Shown here piece after piece: positions 11,890 to 23,326 of a stretch of 64,000 bases of DNA. Source of the stretch: Symsagittifera roscoffensis (Eukaryota > Xenacoelomorpha > Acoela > Convolutidae); the NCBI RefSeq assembly GCF_963678635.1, contig NC_087064.1:32216369-32280368 (forward strand), given 5' to 3'. Below the pieces are notes generated by a model. That model was given only the letters and a program-made list of their open reading frames with translations. It did no database searches and was not told the DNA's origin. The translations under genes and the position numbers were made by a program. The number at the start of each line of letters is the position of its first letter. Positions within the stretch are counted from its first letter, which is position 1.

Positions 11890-12843
11890 GATATAAATAG
11901 TAGTTTTCAACCCCCTTACCCCCTCCCTGTTTACCCCTCCCTGTTTATCCCTCCCTGTTTATCCCTCCCCCAGTTTACCTCCCCCAGTTTACTTAACATC
12001 CTCCCGTCAGTTTCCTTTACCCCCTCACCCCTGTTTCCTTCAACCATCACCCCCGTTTACTCTACCTCCCTCACCCCTCGTTTACCGATCTTCATCACTG
12101 CCAGTTTACCACAACCTCCATTCGCCCCCCCCCTTCTTGATGAACACGGGGGTTGGTTATTTGTTGGTAGACTTTGGGGTAGGGGTTAATGGTTGATACC
12201 TCCTAGTTTACCGCACCGGCTTTTTTTCCTTCCCCCTCCACCTGCAACATTTTACTGGTGAAATTTTGTTCACATCGTCCAAATGTTACAAAAATTTGTA
12301 TGCGAACTAATTAGGTCATGAGAAACATATTTGAAATTCATGTTTAACCTTGTAAAACAACTCGTTACACCATGAAAAGGATGCTTATGCGTGGTGGGGG
12401 GGAAGGAAAAGGAGCCACCGCCCCTATTAAGTTGGGGGGAGATAGAAAAAATTGAGGGGGTGACATTGAGACATGGCATTTAGTAAAAGACATGGCATAC
12501 ATTTTGCAACATTCCCGCAAAACATGCAAAAATTCGGCAAAAAAATCGAAATTAGTGCTAAGAATAAAATGGATTTCAATCGATTATAATGGATTAGAGT
12601 GGATTTTGATTTCAAAAATAGTCAATAATAATGATTTATCATGGCAAAAATAATCGATTTCAGCGCCAAAAACATTGAATTAGATTCGATTATAATGGGT
12701 TTTAATGGATTTTTTTTCAAGCAAAATCGATTATAATGGAATTATTGTCGATAGAGTTTGACATCTTTAATGAATTATAATGGATTAAATTTGTCTCGGG
12801 AAACCATTACGATCAATTGGAATCCATGGGCGCTCGGTGCGGG
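11890..12843 (-). mobile_element. Inverted-repeat AT-rich element with pyrimidine minisatellite
   Basis: The right edge (ending 12,843) is the conserved terminus TCCATGGGCGCTCGGTGCGG, preceded by ATCGATTATAATGG-type tracts. The left part (11,910-12,160) is a degenerate minisatellite of CCCTCCCTGTTTA-type units. The same unit, on the opposite strand (GGGGTAAACGGGGG), lies inside the related elements near 21.7 and 22.9 kb. A MITE is nested inside at 12,218-12,416. The left terminus is not clear. The short frame at 11,887-12,189 is minisatellite, not a gene. Confidence 0.55.
12218..12416. mobile_element. MITE with 8-bp target duplication, copy 1
   Basis: 199-bp element with termini GGCTTTTTTTCC and GGAAAAGGAGCC, i.e. 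degenerate inverted repeats of the GGCTCTTTTTCC family seen at 27.9-29.0 kb. Flanks ACCGCACC and ACCGCCCC agree at 7 of 8 bases, consistent with an 8-bp target-site duplication. No coding capacity. Confidence 0.68.
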
Positions 12844-13274
12844 CATCAACCATCCTTGCTAGCGCCTAAAGCTTGTTCACAAGTTGAGACGATAAAATCA
12901 GTAACTGAACTGTAGTAAAACGGGAAACTATTCCTTTTTTTGGTCTAATTGAACAGTCCAGAGCGGGTTCCTCCAGAAAAAACATAGCAACTCAAAACAC
13001 CGGCGCGAGTGATTATAACGGTAAATCAGAATTGGATAGCGATTAGAGATCTGGTATTTGAGGATAACAAAATCCTATTCTCTAGCATACAAAACGAGAA
13101 CTAAGTTTAATATGTTGACTTGTGTTGGAGTTTTTAACGACAGAAAGTTTTTGTTCACTTTTTTGTGGTCGAAGTAGCCTAAATTATGTTTATGGTTGTA
13201 TATGGTTGAATTTCTTTCAAATTGCCATCGGAAGATTTACTAACCCCGGATAATATCATAAAGTATTGTTGTTG
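12844..13274. other. Unassigned, no gene seen
   Basis: No credible coding frame or recognisable repeat between the inverted-repeat element end and the first copy of the 0.53-kb repeat. Confidence 0.5.
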
Positions 13275-13799
13275 TTCCGGCTTTCGATACGAAAGTAACG
13301 GAATATTTGTGCTCGGGGTGGGTTTTTTTTCTTCAGACAAATTTCGACTTTTTACCTGGCCATTTTTGACGGAGATATCATTCAAAAAGTATTGCTGTCT
13401 TGAGCTTAAATTTGAAAAGATATTTCACCTGTGATCATTTTTTGTAAAGTTATGGGGGTTTAAAGATTGCCATTTTGGTCAATTTGGGACAATTAACGCG
13501 CGATAAAATTCGCGCTATAAACGCGTAAGCGGAGATTTAATCCGTCTTAGAAATCGTTCCAAAGTGGTTAAAAGAAGCTTATTTGCCATAATTGACCTGT
13601 TAAAAGGAGCGAAATCTATCCTTTTGTACTTAATATGGCGTGTGGGGGGATGATTTTCATTAAAAAATTCAAATTTCAGAAAAAAAAGTTTTCATTTTAT
13701 TTTATTACCTTTAATTTTTTTTATAGGTTATTACTGCTCCATAAATATTAAAAGGCAGTCGGAACATTCAGGGCTTCGCCCTGATACGAGCAGTCTTGC
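13275..13799 (+). repeat. Repeat family R1, copy 1
   Basis: Unit of about 0.53 kb. It starts near CTTTCGATACGAA, then has CGGAATATTTGTGCTCGG, an ACGCGCGATA..ACGCGTAAGCGG block and ATGGCGTGTGGGG. It ends with GGCAGTCGGAACATTCAG and the perfect hairpin CAGGGC-TTC-GCCCTG near 13,772-13,786. It stands directly next to a second copy and recurs at 16,972 (minus) and 27,180. No coding potential is evident. Class unknown; it could be a non-autonomous element or satellite-like unit. Confidence 0.8.
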
Positions 13800-14340
13800 T
13801 TCGACTTTCGATACGAACGTAACGGAATATTTGTGCTCGGGGTGTGTTGTTTTTTCTTCAGACAAATTTCGACTTTTTAACTAGCCATTTTTGACGGAAT
13901 TTTTTTTACATCATTCGAAAGGTATTGCTGTCTTGAGCTTAATTTTGAAAAGATATTTCAACTGTGATCATTTTTCGTAAGGTTATGAGGGTTTAAAGGT
14001 TGCCATTTCGGCCACTTTGACCAATTTGGGACAATTAACGCGCGATATAATTCGAGCTATTAACGCGTAAGCGGAGGTTTAATCCGTCTTAGAAATTGTT
14101 CCAAATTGGTTGAAAGAAGCTTATTGACCATAATGGGTTTGTTTCAAGGAACGAAATCTATTCTTTTGCACTTTATATGGCGTGTGGGGGAATGATTTTC
14201 ATAAAAAATTTCAAATTTTAGAAATAAATTTTCGTTTTATTTTATTTCATTTATTTTTTTTTATGTAATTACTGCTGCTCGATAAACCTTAAAGGCAGTC
14301 GGAACATTCAGGACTTCTCCCTGATACGAGCAGTCTTCGT
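13800..14340 (+). repeat. Repeat family R1, copy 2 (tandem)
   Basis: Second head-to-tail R1 unit with the same block order as copy 1 and scattered substitutions and indels. The terminal hairpin is slightly degraded (CAGGAC-TTC-TCCCTG). Both copies end with GATACGAGCAGTCTT. Confidence 0.8.
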
Positions 14341-16971
14341 TGTGTTTAAGCAAAGCATGTGTGCAGCATAGCAGCTACTGAAATTGCCACACATGGTGTT
14401 GAAGAACTTGAATTAGGTGCCCCCTCTGCTGATTGGGAGTCTCTCAACTTCTGGCTGCCTGTCGATAGGATAGAGATTGGAGCCATTTGTAAAAAATTTA
14501 GGCAAGTAAAAAAAACAAAGAAGATGACAGCTTTATAACTACTGGAGATGGATCTGTGAGCGCAAACTAATCATGAAAAAGAATTAGTCCGAAGCAAAAT
14601 CAACCAACTGACTTAAGTTTTAGCCAGCAAAACGTTTTAACGAAGCTCTGATTTTCCATGATCGCTTTTATTTTCTTTAAAAATTTCCTTTCGAGTTCCG
14701 CAACCGCAAAATTATGGCCGTACACTTGCTAAAACCGGCGAAACAAATTTGGTTTAACCCGGTTTCACATAAAAAAGAGGTCGTTCCTTTTCATTTTGAA
14801 AAAAAAAACTGCTAATCACACAGTTCTTTACATTTGCATAGATCAAAAAATCTGTCAAAGTTAGCGTTTACAAAAGTTTTTTCGTGAAATTTTTTTTATT
14901 GCCAGCAGTTTTTCGGCGATTGGCTCAGATTTTTTCATCAAATTGAAATGTAGGACAGTGTGTTTTGCCTGAAACAATGTGCTGCTTTATGTTTTGTGTT
15001 TCTATCTAAAAAAAGCCTTTAAATTTCTCGAATCAGAAAACAAAAGCTAAAAGGGTAAAAAAATGATGTAACTACGATATCGAGTGAGGCCGAACAACCT
15101 AGCAGCAATTGTTTATTCCTTCGTTTTTTTACTTAGTAAAGGCCATGTTGACCTATATGAGATAACCAAGGCGCTCAATTTTACCTTATTTCTAATAATG
15201 CGCAGCTTAGAACGAGAGGGCTGCTCGGAAATCAAATCGGCTCGAATTGAGAACGAACAACTGATCTGAATTGTGCGATACTGCACCCAAGTTGTGCATT
15301 GCTTAAGAACCCGCACGGCAAAAATGGATTAGGATTGGTTTTATCTTTAAAAAAACTATGCAGGTTTATTTGAGACCGATTTTAGCCTGACAATAGGAAC
15401 ATTACATAGGAAAGCTTAAGGTTGATTTGGGTGTACATTAAATCTAATTAAATTGACCTTAGATCCCGGCGGAAAATTTGATCCGAATGAATTTTAAGTA
15501 TTCAATCCAAATCGATTTCAAATCGATTTAAATCTATTTATTTAAGTCTTAATTTGGTTTCATATTTGGGGGATTAGACGATTAAATCAATTGAAGTCAC
15601 TTTTTTCATTCGAACTTCATCAATTTCGATATTGTGTTGATATTATTCATTGCCCATCATTCTTCTTTTTACGTTCATAGCGTATGGTAGCAAAATAAAA
15701 AGATGAAATAATTTTTAAAACATTGATAATAGTTTATGATTTCCTTGCATGTTTCGAGCTCAACATTTGATCTGTATTGACCATTTTCTTGTTTTGCTAC
15801 AATAGCTTTTGCCCATTATCTGATATACAATGATAATTTTTGATAATTTCTTTGCATATTTTCGAGCTCAAAATATGATTTTTGTGTACCATTTTCTTGA
15901 ATTTTACAACATCAAACATGTGTCTTTTTTTTAAAAAAATTAGGAAGAAAAAATGCTTTTTTTTTCAAACTGCATGCATTTTTTTTCGCTGTGTTGGCAA
16001 AAAAAATTGAAGTCGCTTTCAAAATGATGTGTAGACAACAAAACGATCTTCGCATTCGCAGGGGTCTTTTAGAATGGAGTTCAAAGGATTTTAGTAAAAT
16101 GTAGATGGATTTAATTGAGATTCCGATGGACTTAAAATCGGATTTTCAGACGCTGAAAATGATCCAAAAGTTTCAAGAAAGATTGATTTAAATCAATGTA
16201 AAAGCCATTTGAATCAATCCAAAACCAATTTTGTTAGTGCGGGAAAGGTTAAAAAATACATAATCAATAAAACTTAACTTATCCATAACATTTCACTTTT
16301 AATTAATTATAATCGCATCTTTAGTCCGACTCATTTCGGTAAAGTTTTTGTAATACCAATTTCTAAGTCAATTTCTATGTCAATGCGTTTTCTAAGCCAA
16401 TTTTAGCAAACCACTTCAGTCCAGCAAACTACAATAGGACTTATAATACAAATCTACTGAACCCAAAGTTTCGCAATGACCAACTTTTCATCTGAATGTT
16501 GTTTAATTGGTATACGACACGATACAGCGAGCAATTATTTAAAAAATACAAGTAGAAAATAAAGAACATTCAATCTAATGAAACTTTTCTACGCTTCTGT
16601 TCCTTAAAAACGCATGCTCAAGAGATCATAAGGCTTCTCGAAAATTTCTGTCCATTTTCCGCACAATGTGAACTTCAAATTGTTTAAGTGATTTCTATTG
16701 TCTGGATTCTTACGTGACTCAGATACCACTGATGAATAAGCAAGAAAAAACTGCTGAATGGAAACGTTCTGCAACTGAGAAAAGGCATGAGTTCGAGCAA
16801 CTAATTGTTCTGCAGTGGAAACATATCAACATGCTCAACGAATTCAAACCAGGTTGAGTTTTAAGTTTCATCAATCCTCCATCCTTTGAAAATTAAGAGA
16901 ACACAAAGAAAAGTTATCCGTTCAGTGTTCAAAAAAAGTATAAAAAAATCAATTTCGAAAGTAAACAAGAC
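14341..16971. other. Unassigned, no gene seen
   Basis: About 2.6 kb of AT-rich sequence. I see no open frame with convincing codon structure. Short frames at 15,084-15,269 (+) and 15,113-15,316 (-) overlap each other and lack recognisable features. Around 15,480-15,560 there are AAATCGATTTAAATC-like tracts. Two ~110-bp stretches near 15,720 and 15,840 (TTGATAAT..TTTGCAT.TTTCGAGCTCAA) look like a degenerate direct repeat. Confidence 0.5.
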
Positions 16972-17340
16972 TGCTCGTATCAGTGCGAAACCGTGAAGGT
17001 TCCGACTGCCTTTTAAGGTTTATGAAGCAGTAATAGCATGAAAAATTGAATGTAAAATTAAAATAATTTTTTTTTTAAATTTGGATTTTAAAAAGTTATC
17101 CTCTCCACTCGCCATATAAAGTAGAGAGTGATAGATTTCGCTCCTAGTAATAAATCAATTGAGACAAATAAGTTTCATTCAACCAACTTGGAATGATTTT
17201 TAAAACGGATTAAATCTCCGCTTTCGCGTTAAGGGCGCGAAATATATCGCGCGTTAATTGTCCCAAATCGGCAAAAATGGCGATCTTGAAACGTCCATAA
17301 CTTTACCAAAAATGATCAGAGGTGAATTGTCAAATATTAA
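16972..17340 (-). repeat. Repeat family R1, minus-strand copy, partial
   Basis: Reverse complement of the R1 unit: it starts GACTGCTCGTATCAG, then CGACTGCC, CGCCATATAAAG, TCCGCTTTCGCGTTAAGG and CGCGCGTTAATTGTCCC. It lacks the CTTTCGATACGAA end, so it is truncated by about one third. Confidence 0.78.
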
Positions 17341-18586
17341 GTTTTCGCGATTTTTTCTGTTTTCGCGATTTTTTCTTACAACTAGAATATATGAGTTTAA
17401 ATTTACGAAAAAATAACAAATCTTTTGTGATAAAAATTACAGCTTCAAATGTGTTCTCTCATCTTGAAATAGAAATGAGCTTTGATAAAATTGCAACTGA
17501 TTGAGTTTGAACGCAAATCCATGGAAAATACCTGACAAAAACAGCAAGATGACATAAACTTCCAACATATATACTTGTTTTCTTCGTGAAAAGTTCAATT
17601 TAACAACAATTTGATTGTGATAAAAATTGATGAAGAGAAAAAATTTGATGAAAAATTTTTTTTTGACAAAAAAAAACATTTCACTGAGGCAAACTATAGG
17701 GCTACTGAAAATTGTTTGAAAAAATAGGGAGGTACATTTCTTACAGATACTCAATTGACTCTTTTTTGGTTCTTCTTTACTCTAAACAAACAATAAAATA
17801 ATTCTTAAACTTCTAGTGAAGGTATCTAGGTTATCAAAAAAAAGCGGAGGATTAAAAACAAATAAACAGCATAGTGTTAAAAGTTGAGTGGCGCGTTTCA
17901 CTCACCTTATAGTAAACCAAACCTATGTCAAATCTAATTTAAAAAAAAATTTTCGAATTATGACTGTAGTGATATTTTTGTTTTGTTGTTTTTCAGGAAA
18001 ATGTCTTAAATTTTGTTCACGCTCAGTTTTTTTTGCGCGATTTTGTTTTTAAATTGGCTTCACTCCTTCTGTTGAAAAAACACAATTTCTCATATCGATT
18101 AGCAAAAGGAACGATCGTAAATAACGTGATCGACTTGACGTCTAGTTTCGAAGGTGTAATAATTTACAGAATTCTCAGCGGATTATGAATATGCTTTTTG
18201 ATGCAGTTTACTCAAATTTATTTATTTTAATAGAAGGAAAAACAAAAAAAGCTTCATGAAACTGAAAAAACATTAAAGGCCGTTGATTTTTTCCATATTA
18301 ATCGCTTCGCAAAATGATTTTTCTAAATAAAATATTCAATCCTTTTTTTCTGTTTCCTTGCTTTCATAACACTTTTCCAACTGTCGGTTGCTTGTGTTTG
18401 TATTGCAGCCCGAGAAAAAAGTGAAACTCCGGAAAATGATTTAAAAATAGTCCTAGTCTGACAGTTTAATTCTCGTGCCTAAACAACTTTTACGCATTTT
18501 CGAAAAATTTGAGAAACAAAACGAACGAAAATTTAACAACTTTGTCAAACATACATTTAGCATTCAAATAATTTGTATAATTTTCA
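17341..18586. other. Unassigned, no gene seen
   Basis: AT-rich sequence with several poly-A/T runs. The short frames at 17,322-17,504 (+) and 17,437-17,754 (-) lie on opposite strands over the same bases and have no recognisable domain. Confidence 0.45.
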
Positions 18587-18979
18587 GGATTTTTGAACGT
18601 TTTTAACAACAAAACTTTAGTTCCTTTAGGCGATTGCTGTGAATTACAAGTGGACAAATATGCTATTAACGGTCTCGACAACAAAGATATGAGTCCACAA
18701 GCGTACTTCAATCTTATTTCTGATTATACGAATGACACAAAACCACTCAATAACATCGCGGTTAGTTTAAATGTCACTTCAGTTCAATTTGGATTACTTC
18801 ACTTTGTAATATGGGAGCTTGGTTTACGCAGCTTAAAAAAAGTATACAGCTTCGAAGCCTTTAAAATCATTTTTCTTTTGAATGAATATTCCAGGATATT
18901 TGGATTGCCTTCAACTTTACTCAGACTGAAACCAAAATCAAATTCAACGGGCCTTTTTTCATATATGGAAAGTGTATGA
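18587..18979 (+). CDS. Possible orphan exon, unknown product
   Basis: A frame of ~130 codons preceded by a good acceptor-like sequence (AATTTTCAG, ending at 18,586). It reads MNVFNNKTLVPLGDCC and onward. A donor-like GCG|GTTAGT near 18,757 could end a shorter exon of ~57 codons. The codon mix is less biased than in the surrounding AT-rich DNA. I recognise no domain. It may be an exon of the same gene as 19,655-20,009, a repeat fossil, or chance. Confidence 0.25.
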   Translation, partial: GFLNVFNNKTLVPLGDCCELQVDKYAINGLDNKDMSPQAYFNLISDYTNDTKPLNNIAVSLNVTSVQFGLLHFVIWELGLRSLKKVYSFEAFKIIFLLNEYSRIFGLPSTLLRLKPKSNSTGLFSYMESV

Positions 18980-19654
18980 CTAGCACTTTTTATCAATTAG
19001 AAATCCAGCAAAATGAGGCAAAAAAACAACTGTAATTCCCATCCCATACGACGAGCAGTCTCTGAACAGAGAAGAAAGAACCAGGGAAAATTTGTTTTCT
19101 CTAAGTCAATTCTCCTCACACACTGAGAAAGCAGAGCATTTCTTAATCTTATCTTAGGGGGAAATCTTATATATGGAAATTGTATGATTAGCATTTTCTT
19201 CATATTATTTTTTTTCCTTTTTTTATAAAGAGATACCAATTTCGATAACATCAAGCTTCAAGTTGTTACACAATATTTTTCTCTAAATTGAAACTTGAAG
19301 TCTTTCGTAGAACCGCCTAGAATCGTCAGGCAAAATCGTCAAAATTGTTCAAATTGTCTCAAGCGACAATAAGCAGCATGAAAAGAAGCGACAGTTCATC
19401 GCAGATCATGTTGTCAGACTAATTAGTTAGGAGATCGAATTCTTCGAGAAATGCGCACAAGAAGAAGCCATAGTTTAACAGATAAAAGTCAATTTTGAAG
19501 AGTTTAAAAACGTAGAATTTTCTAGTTTATCTGACATCGATGAACGTTTGCTTAAGATAGATCAATTGTCGCCTGCAATGATTTTTTGGCCATTCACCAT
19601 AGAATATAGAGTGATATAAGAGAAAACACTTTTTAATCAAACAGGAGTGTTTTA

Positions 19655-20009
19655 GGCTACCTATTTCGAAGATGTTTGCCACAACGTAATTTCAGGAATT
19701 GGTTTTGGTCCTGGTGGGTTGAGAAGGGACCACTTTGCGAATGTCAGAGTGGGGGTTTCGTATTTAATTCCAGGGCAACATTTAACCTTTGGAATCCCAG
19801 GAATTCCTTCAATGATAATCGATTACTACAATCCAGGATCTCAACTTACATTCAAATGGTTCAAAGACCATATCATGTGTCAAGAACACCCTTCCATCTG
19901 CGGTCATCATAGTCCAAGAAGGAAAGAAAGAATAAGGGAAATGAAAAAACATTACAAAAAAGCTGGCGGAAAAAAAGCCAGGCGCAAGAAAACTCAAAAC
20001 AGAGTTTGA
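19655..20009 (+). CDS. Probable 3'-terminal exon with basic tail, unknown product
   Basis: Open from an acceptor-like GTTTTAG (ending about 19,654) to a stop at 20,007-20,009, about 117 codons. The first two thirds are mixed and look globular (GFGPGG, GVSYLIPGQ, FKWFKDHIMC). The last ~30 residues are very basic (KKHYKKAGGKKARRKK), resembling a nuclear localisation signal. A second acceptor-like TTTCAG lies at about 19,690. No upstream exon can be assigned with confidence; 18,587-18,979 is a candidate. I do not recognise the family. Confidence 0.4.
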
Positions 20010-20930
20010 CACACGTACATGACAGGACGCGATCGCTTTGATTTTCATTTTCAAGAAATATCACCATTTTTAATCTTTTGAGAAGATAGAAATTGACGAA
20101 ACTGTTTAACTATTTTCTGATGTTCGCGTGATTTCTTGGAATTGCCATAATCACTTACAGCCTTCGAATAATAGAATTTGAGTAATATAAATAAATCAAA
20201 AACCCCAAAATGTACAATTAATAATATATTCGACCCTCTACCGACCCAAAGGGTCCCCCTTTGTACTATTCTGAGATATCCATATTTGGTGACGGACCCT
20301 AAGGTTTTTTAGGCGCCTTTGGTGCCAATATATAATAATTTTGAGGAGCGCGCGCCAAAAAAACGCAACTTTTTGGTCAAAATTTTCCAAAAAAATGCCT
20401 AAAAACGTTTTTTTTTGGCGTTTTTAGAAATTTTTAGTGATTTGGGAGAGCTCGGAAAATCAATTTAGTCGACTTAAAAAAGTGTTCGACAAAATTTTCC
20501 AAATTTTTGAAAATCCCACCCCCCTCAACAAAATCCTAGATCCGCCCCTGTTATATTGGATATACTATTTTGGTTATACATTTTTGAAAAACGTTTCCAA
20601 ATTAATTGAGCAAGGTAACTTATAGTTACAAATTAGCTAACAATAAAGCAACCTTTTTAAAACACTCAAAAAAAATGCATCCGCTCCTCTAAATCCGGTC
20701 AATCATATAATTAAACTTTTTTGTGCTTTTTTGCGAAACGAACAGTTTTTTGCTTTATTTGAGTTGTTTTCAAACATCTACCAACCTAATGATGTTATTT
20801 CTAAACTAAGATATCAAAAACAGTTTGATATTCGGAATAAAAAATCAAATAAAATTGCATGAAGGCACAAGCTGAGAGACAATTCTCACAAAAATTCACA
20901 AATTGCAAAATTTCTTTTCAACTTTGCATA
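20010..20930. other. Unassigned, no gene seen
   Basis: AT-rich sequence up to the assembly gap. It includes a stretch of short mirrored words (GGTCCCCC/GGGTCC, GGCGCC, GCGCGCGCC) at 20,230-20,370 and poly-T/poly-A runs. No credible coding frame. Confidence 0.45.
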
Positions 20931-21130
20931 NNNNNNNNNNNNNNNNNNNNNNNNNNNNNNNNNNNNNNNNNNNNNNNNNNNNNNNNNNNNNNNNNNNNNN
21001 NNNNNNNNNNNNNNNNNNNNNNNNNNNNNNNNNNNNNNNNNNNNNNNNNNNNNNNNNNNNNNNNNNNNNNNNNNNNNNNNNNNNNNNNNNNNNNNNNNNN
21101 NNNNNNNNNNNNNNNNNNNNNNNNNNNNNN
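20931..21130. other. Assembly gap (200 N)
   Basis: Exactly 200 undetermined bases, which looks like a fixed-size scaffolding placeholder. The base directly after the gap begins a ~130-bp stretch that recurs at about 22,588. The gap therefore sits at a repeat boundary and its true size is unknown. Frames reported across it are artefacts. Confidence 0.98.
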
Positions 21131-21940
21131 AAATGGAAAACTTAGAGATCTAAGTTTCCCTAAAACACTAAGCAAACAATCTGACAAATTTTCAAAACAT
21201 ATAATAGCCAGCACCGAGCGCCCATGGATTCTAATTGATTATAATAGATTCACGAGTCAAAAATAATCGATTATGAATCATTATAGATGTACAAATCGTT
21301 CATATTGCCATTGTAATCGATTATTTATGAAAAAAAGTATCTCTTATAATCCATTTTAATCCATTATTTTTGGTACTGAAATTGATTCATTTTGCCGAGA
21401 TAATGCATTATAATTGATTGTTTTGCATTAAATATTCATTATTTTCCGTTAGAATCGATTATATTACATCAACTTTTTTGAACTAAATTCGATTATTTTT
21501 GCAGAATGTATGCATGTTTTGCAAGAAATTTGCAAAAGGTGTGCCATTTCTTTTTTTTAAATGCCATGTCTAACGTCACCCCATCAAGTAATTAAAGCCA
21601 AGGGGTTAAACTGAAGGGGGTGTAAATCGTAAACCCTCTCGCCCAAAGTCTACCAATAAATAGGGGGGAAGTAGGGGGCGAATGGCAGTTGTGCTAAACT
21701 GGCAGGGCGTGCGGGGGGGGGGGGGGGGGGGGGTAAACGGGTATGGGGGAAAGAAACTGAGGGGGAGTTAAAGTAAACGAGGGTGGGAGTTAAAAAGATA
21801 AACGAGGGTGTAAGTCAACTGTCTCTGTGTGTGCGTGTGTGTGTGTGTGTGTTGGGGGGAAGGGGTTAAAAGGGGGAAGGGTTATAAATTTTAATGTGAA
21901 ATGTATTTTTTTTACTTTTTTTACGTAGCAACTGCACTAA
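21131..21940. repeat. Inverted-repeat AT-rich element, left end plus purine minisatellite
   Basis: After ~77 bp shared with 22,588-22,665, the element terminus GCACCGAGCGCCCATGG appears at about 21,211. ATTGATTATAAT/ATCGATTAT-type tracts follow to 21,500. Then comes a G-rich region (21,640-21,870) with GGGTAAACGGG-type units, a ~20-base G run at 21,716 and a (GT)n run. No right terminus was found, so the copy is truncated or continues into unclassified DNA. Confidence 0.6.
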
Positions 21941-22587
21941 ACAGGAAATGAGATAAATTTAAAAACAAATTCAATCAAAACCTGTTTTGTCTGATGTTTG
22001 AATTTGTAAAAACGTTTGAGGTATAACGTAGCATTGGTTAAAAGTTCTAATTACGCTACTGTGTATGGCAACTAAATTTTAATTTTGACAAAAATGCCCT
22101 GCTTGTAATTTTAGACTAATTTTGTAAGAAAGTTTTTATGTTGAGTTAACAGAAGCTTTGAAATAGCATATGTTTTATTAATGTTAGAATAATTTTTCAA
22201 TCATTTCATCTAAAAATATACAGTTTTCTGTTTGTGTAGAATTTTCTTCCTTTTACTTTCAAATAAGTAGTGATTTTTCAAATTCTTCACAGGAAGTTTT
22301 TTTTCAAGCAAAACATTAGTTAATGTGTATTAATAACAATAGTTTCAAATCAAATGCAGGCCGGTCGTAATTTTTGACAAAAACGAGAGCAAGTTCAAGA
22401 TCTGTCGACTGGTTTTTTTTGCGAAAATTGTCATCAAACTCAAAAGCTTTTTCTAAATTCTAGTTTTTAGACCTTGCTTCCCAGTTCAAACTTTTTAAGT
22501 TTCCGCTGAGCCAATGCTAATAATATTCGCTAGGAAACTCGCTAGGTTCAGGTTCCTGGTAACGTTATTGACAGGGATTGTGAGCGT
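21941..22587. other. Unassigned, no gene seen
   Basis: AT-rich DNA between two related repeat copies. No reading frame of interest and no recognisable repeat. Confidence 0.45.
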
Positions 22588-22665
22588 AAAATGGAAAACT
22601 TAGAGACCTAAGTTTCCATAAAACACTAAACAAACAATCTGACAAATCTTCAAAACATTTATTAG
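22588..22665. repeat. Second copy of the sequence that follows the assembly gap
   Basis: Matches 21,131-21,207 (GGAAAACTTAGAGA.CTAAGTTTCC..AAAACACTAA), including the junction to the inverted-repeat element. Because the flank and the element are copied together, this is a segmental duplication with an offset of about 1.46 kb, not two independent insertions. Confidence 0.75.
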
Positions 22666-23326
22666 CCCGCACCGAGCGCCCATGGTTTCTAATTGATTAT
22701 AATGGATTCACGAGTCAAAATTTTCGATTATAATCCATTAAAGATGTACAAATTGATTATACTGCCAATTTAATCGATTTTTTTTGAACGAAAAGAATCC
22801 CTTATAATCCATTATAATCCATTATAATCGACTATAATCCATCATTTTTGGCACTGAAACTGATTATTTTTAAGTAAGTAAACTGTGTGAGTGTGTGTGT
22901 GGTGGTGGGAGGGGGGGGGGGGTTGGTGGGGGGGGGGGATAAACGGGGAGAGGTAAACTAAAATGAAGGGAGAGAAAACGTGGGGGGAGGAGAAATTGTG
23001 GGGCGGGTAAAGTTAACTGGGAAGGGGGGTTAAAATAAACGGGGGGAGCACCGTTCAAACCACCTTTTATAAAAAAATTGTAACATTTTATGAAACGTAT
23101 TACGTAGCAACTGCACTAAAGAGGAAAAGAGATAAATTTGAGAAAAAGATGTAACTTTTACAAAAAAAGCTTCTCGAAAAAATCCAATTTAATTGATAAT
23201 AATCGACTCTAATGGATTATACTGGCATATAAAAATTTAATGGATTATAATCAACCATTTTGTAATTTTATAAATACTGACCATGTTATGACAATATAAT
23301 CGATTATGATCCATGAGCGCTTGGTA
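22666..23326. mobile_element. Inverted-repeat AT-rich element with GC-rich core
   Basis: Left terminus CCCGCACCGAGCGCCCATGG; right terminus GATCCATGAGCGCTTGGTAC (degenerate inverted match). Both ends run into repeated ATCGATTATAATCC-like tracts. The core at 22,890-23,050 is a GGGGTAAACGGGG-type minisatellite. Length ~660 bp with no coding capacity, so it is non-autonomous. The frame at 22,870-23,058 on the minus strand is minisatellite. Confidence 0.68.

Noticed and set aside
11887-12189. 100-codon frame rich in Pro/Ser/Leu
   Set aside because: It is the translation of a CCCTCCCTGTTTA-type minisatellite that recurs in non-coding elements.
20859-21266. Frames spanning the N gap
   Set aside because: Most of the codons are undetermined bases, so the frames are artefacts of the gap.
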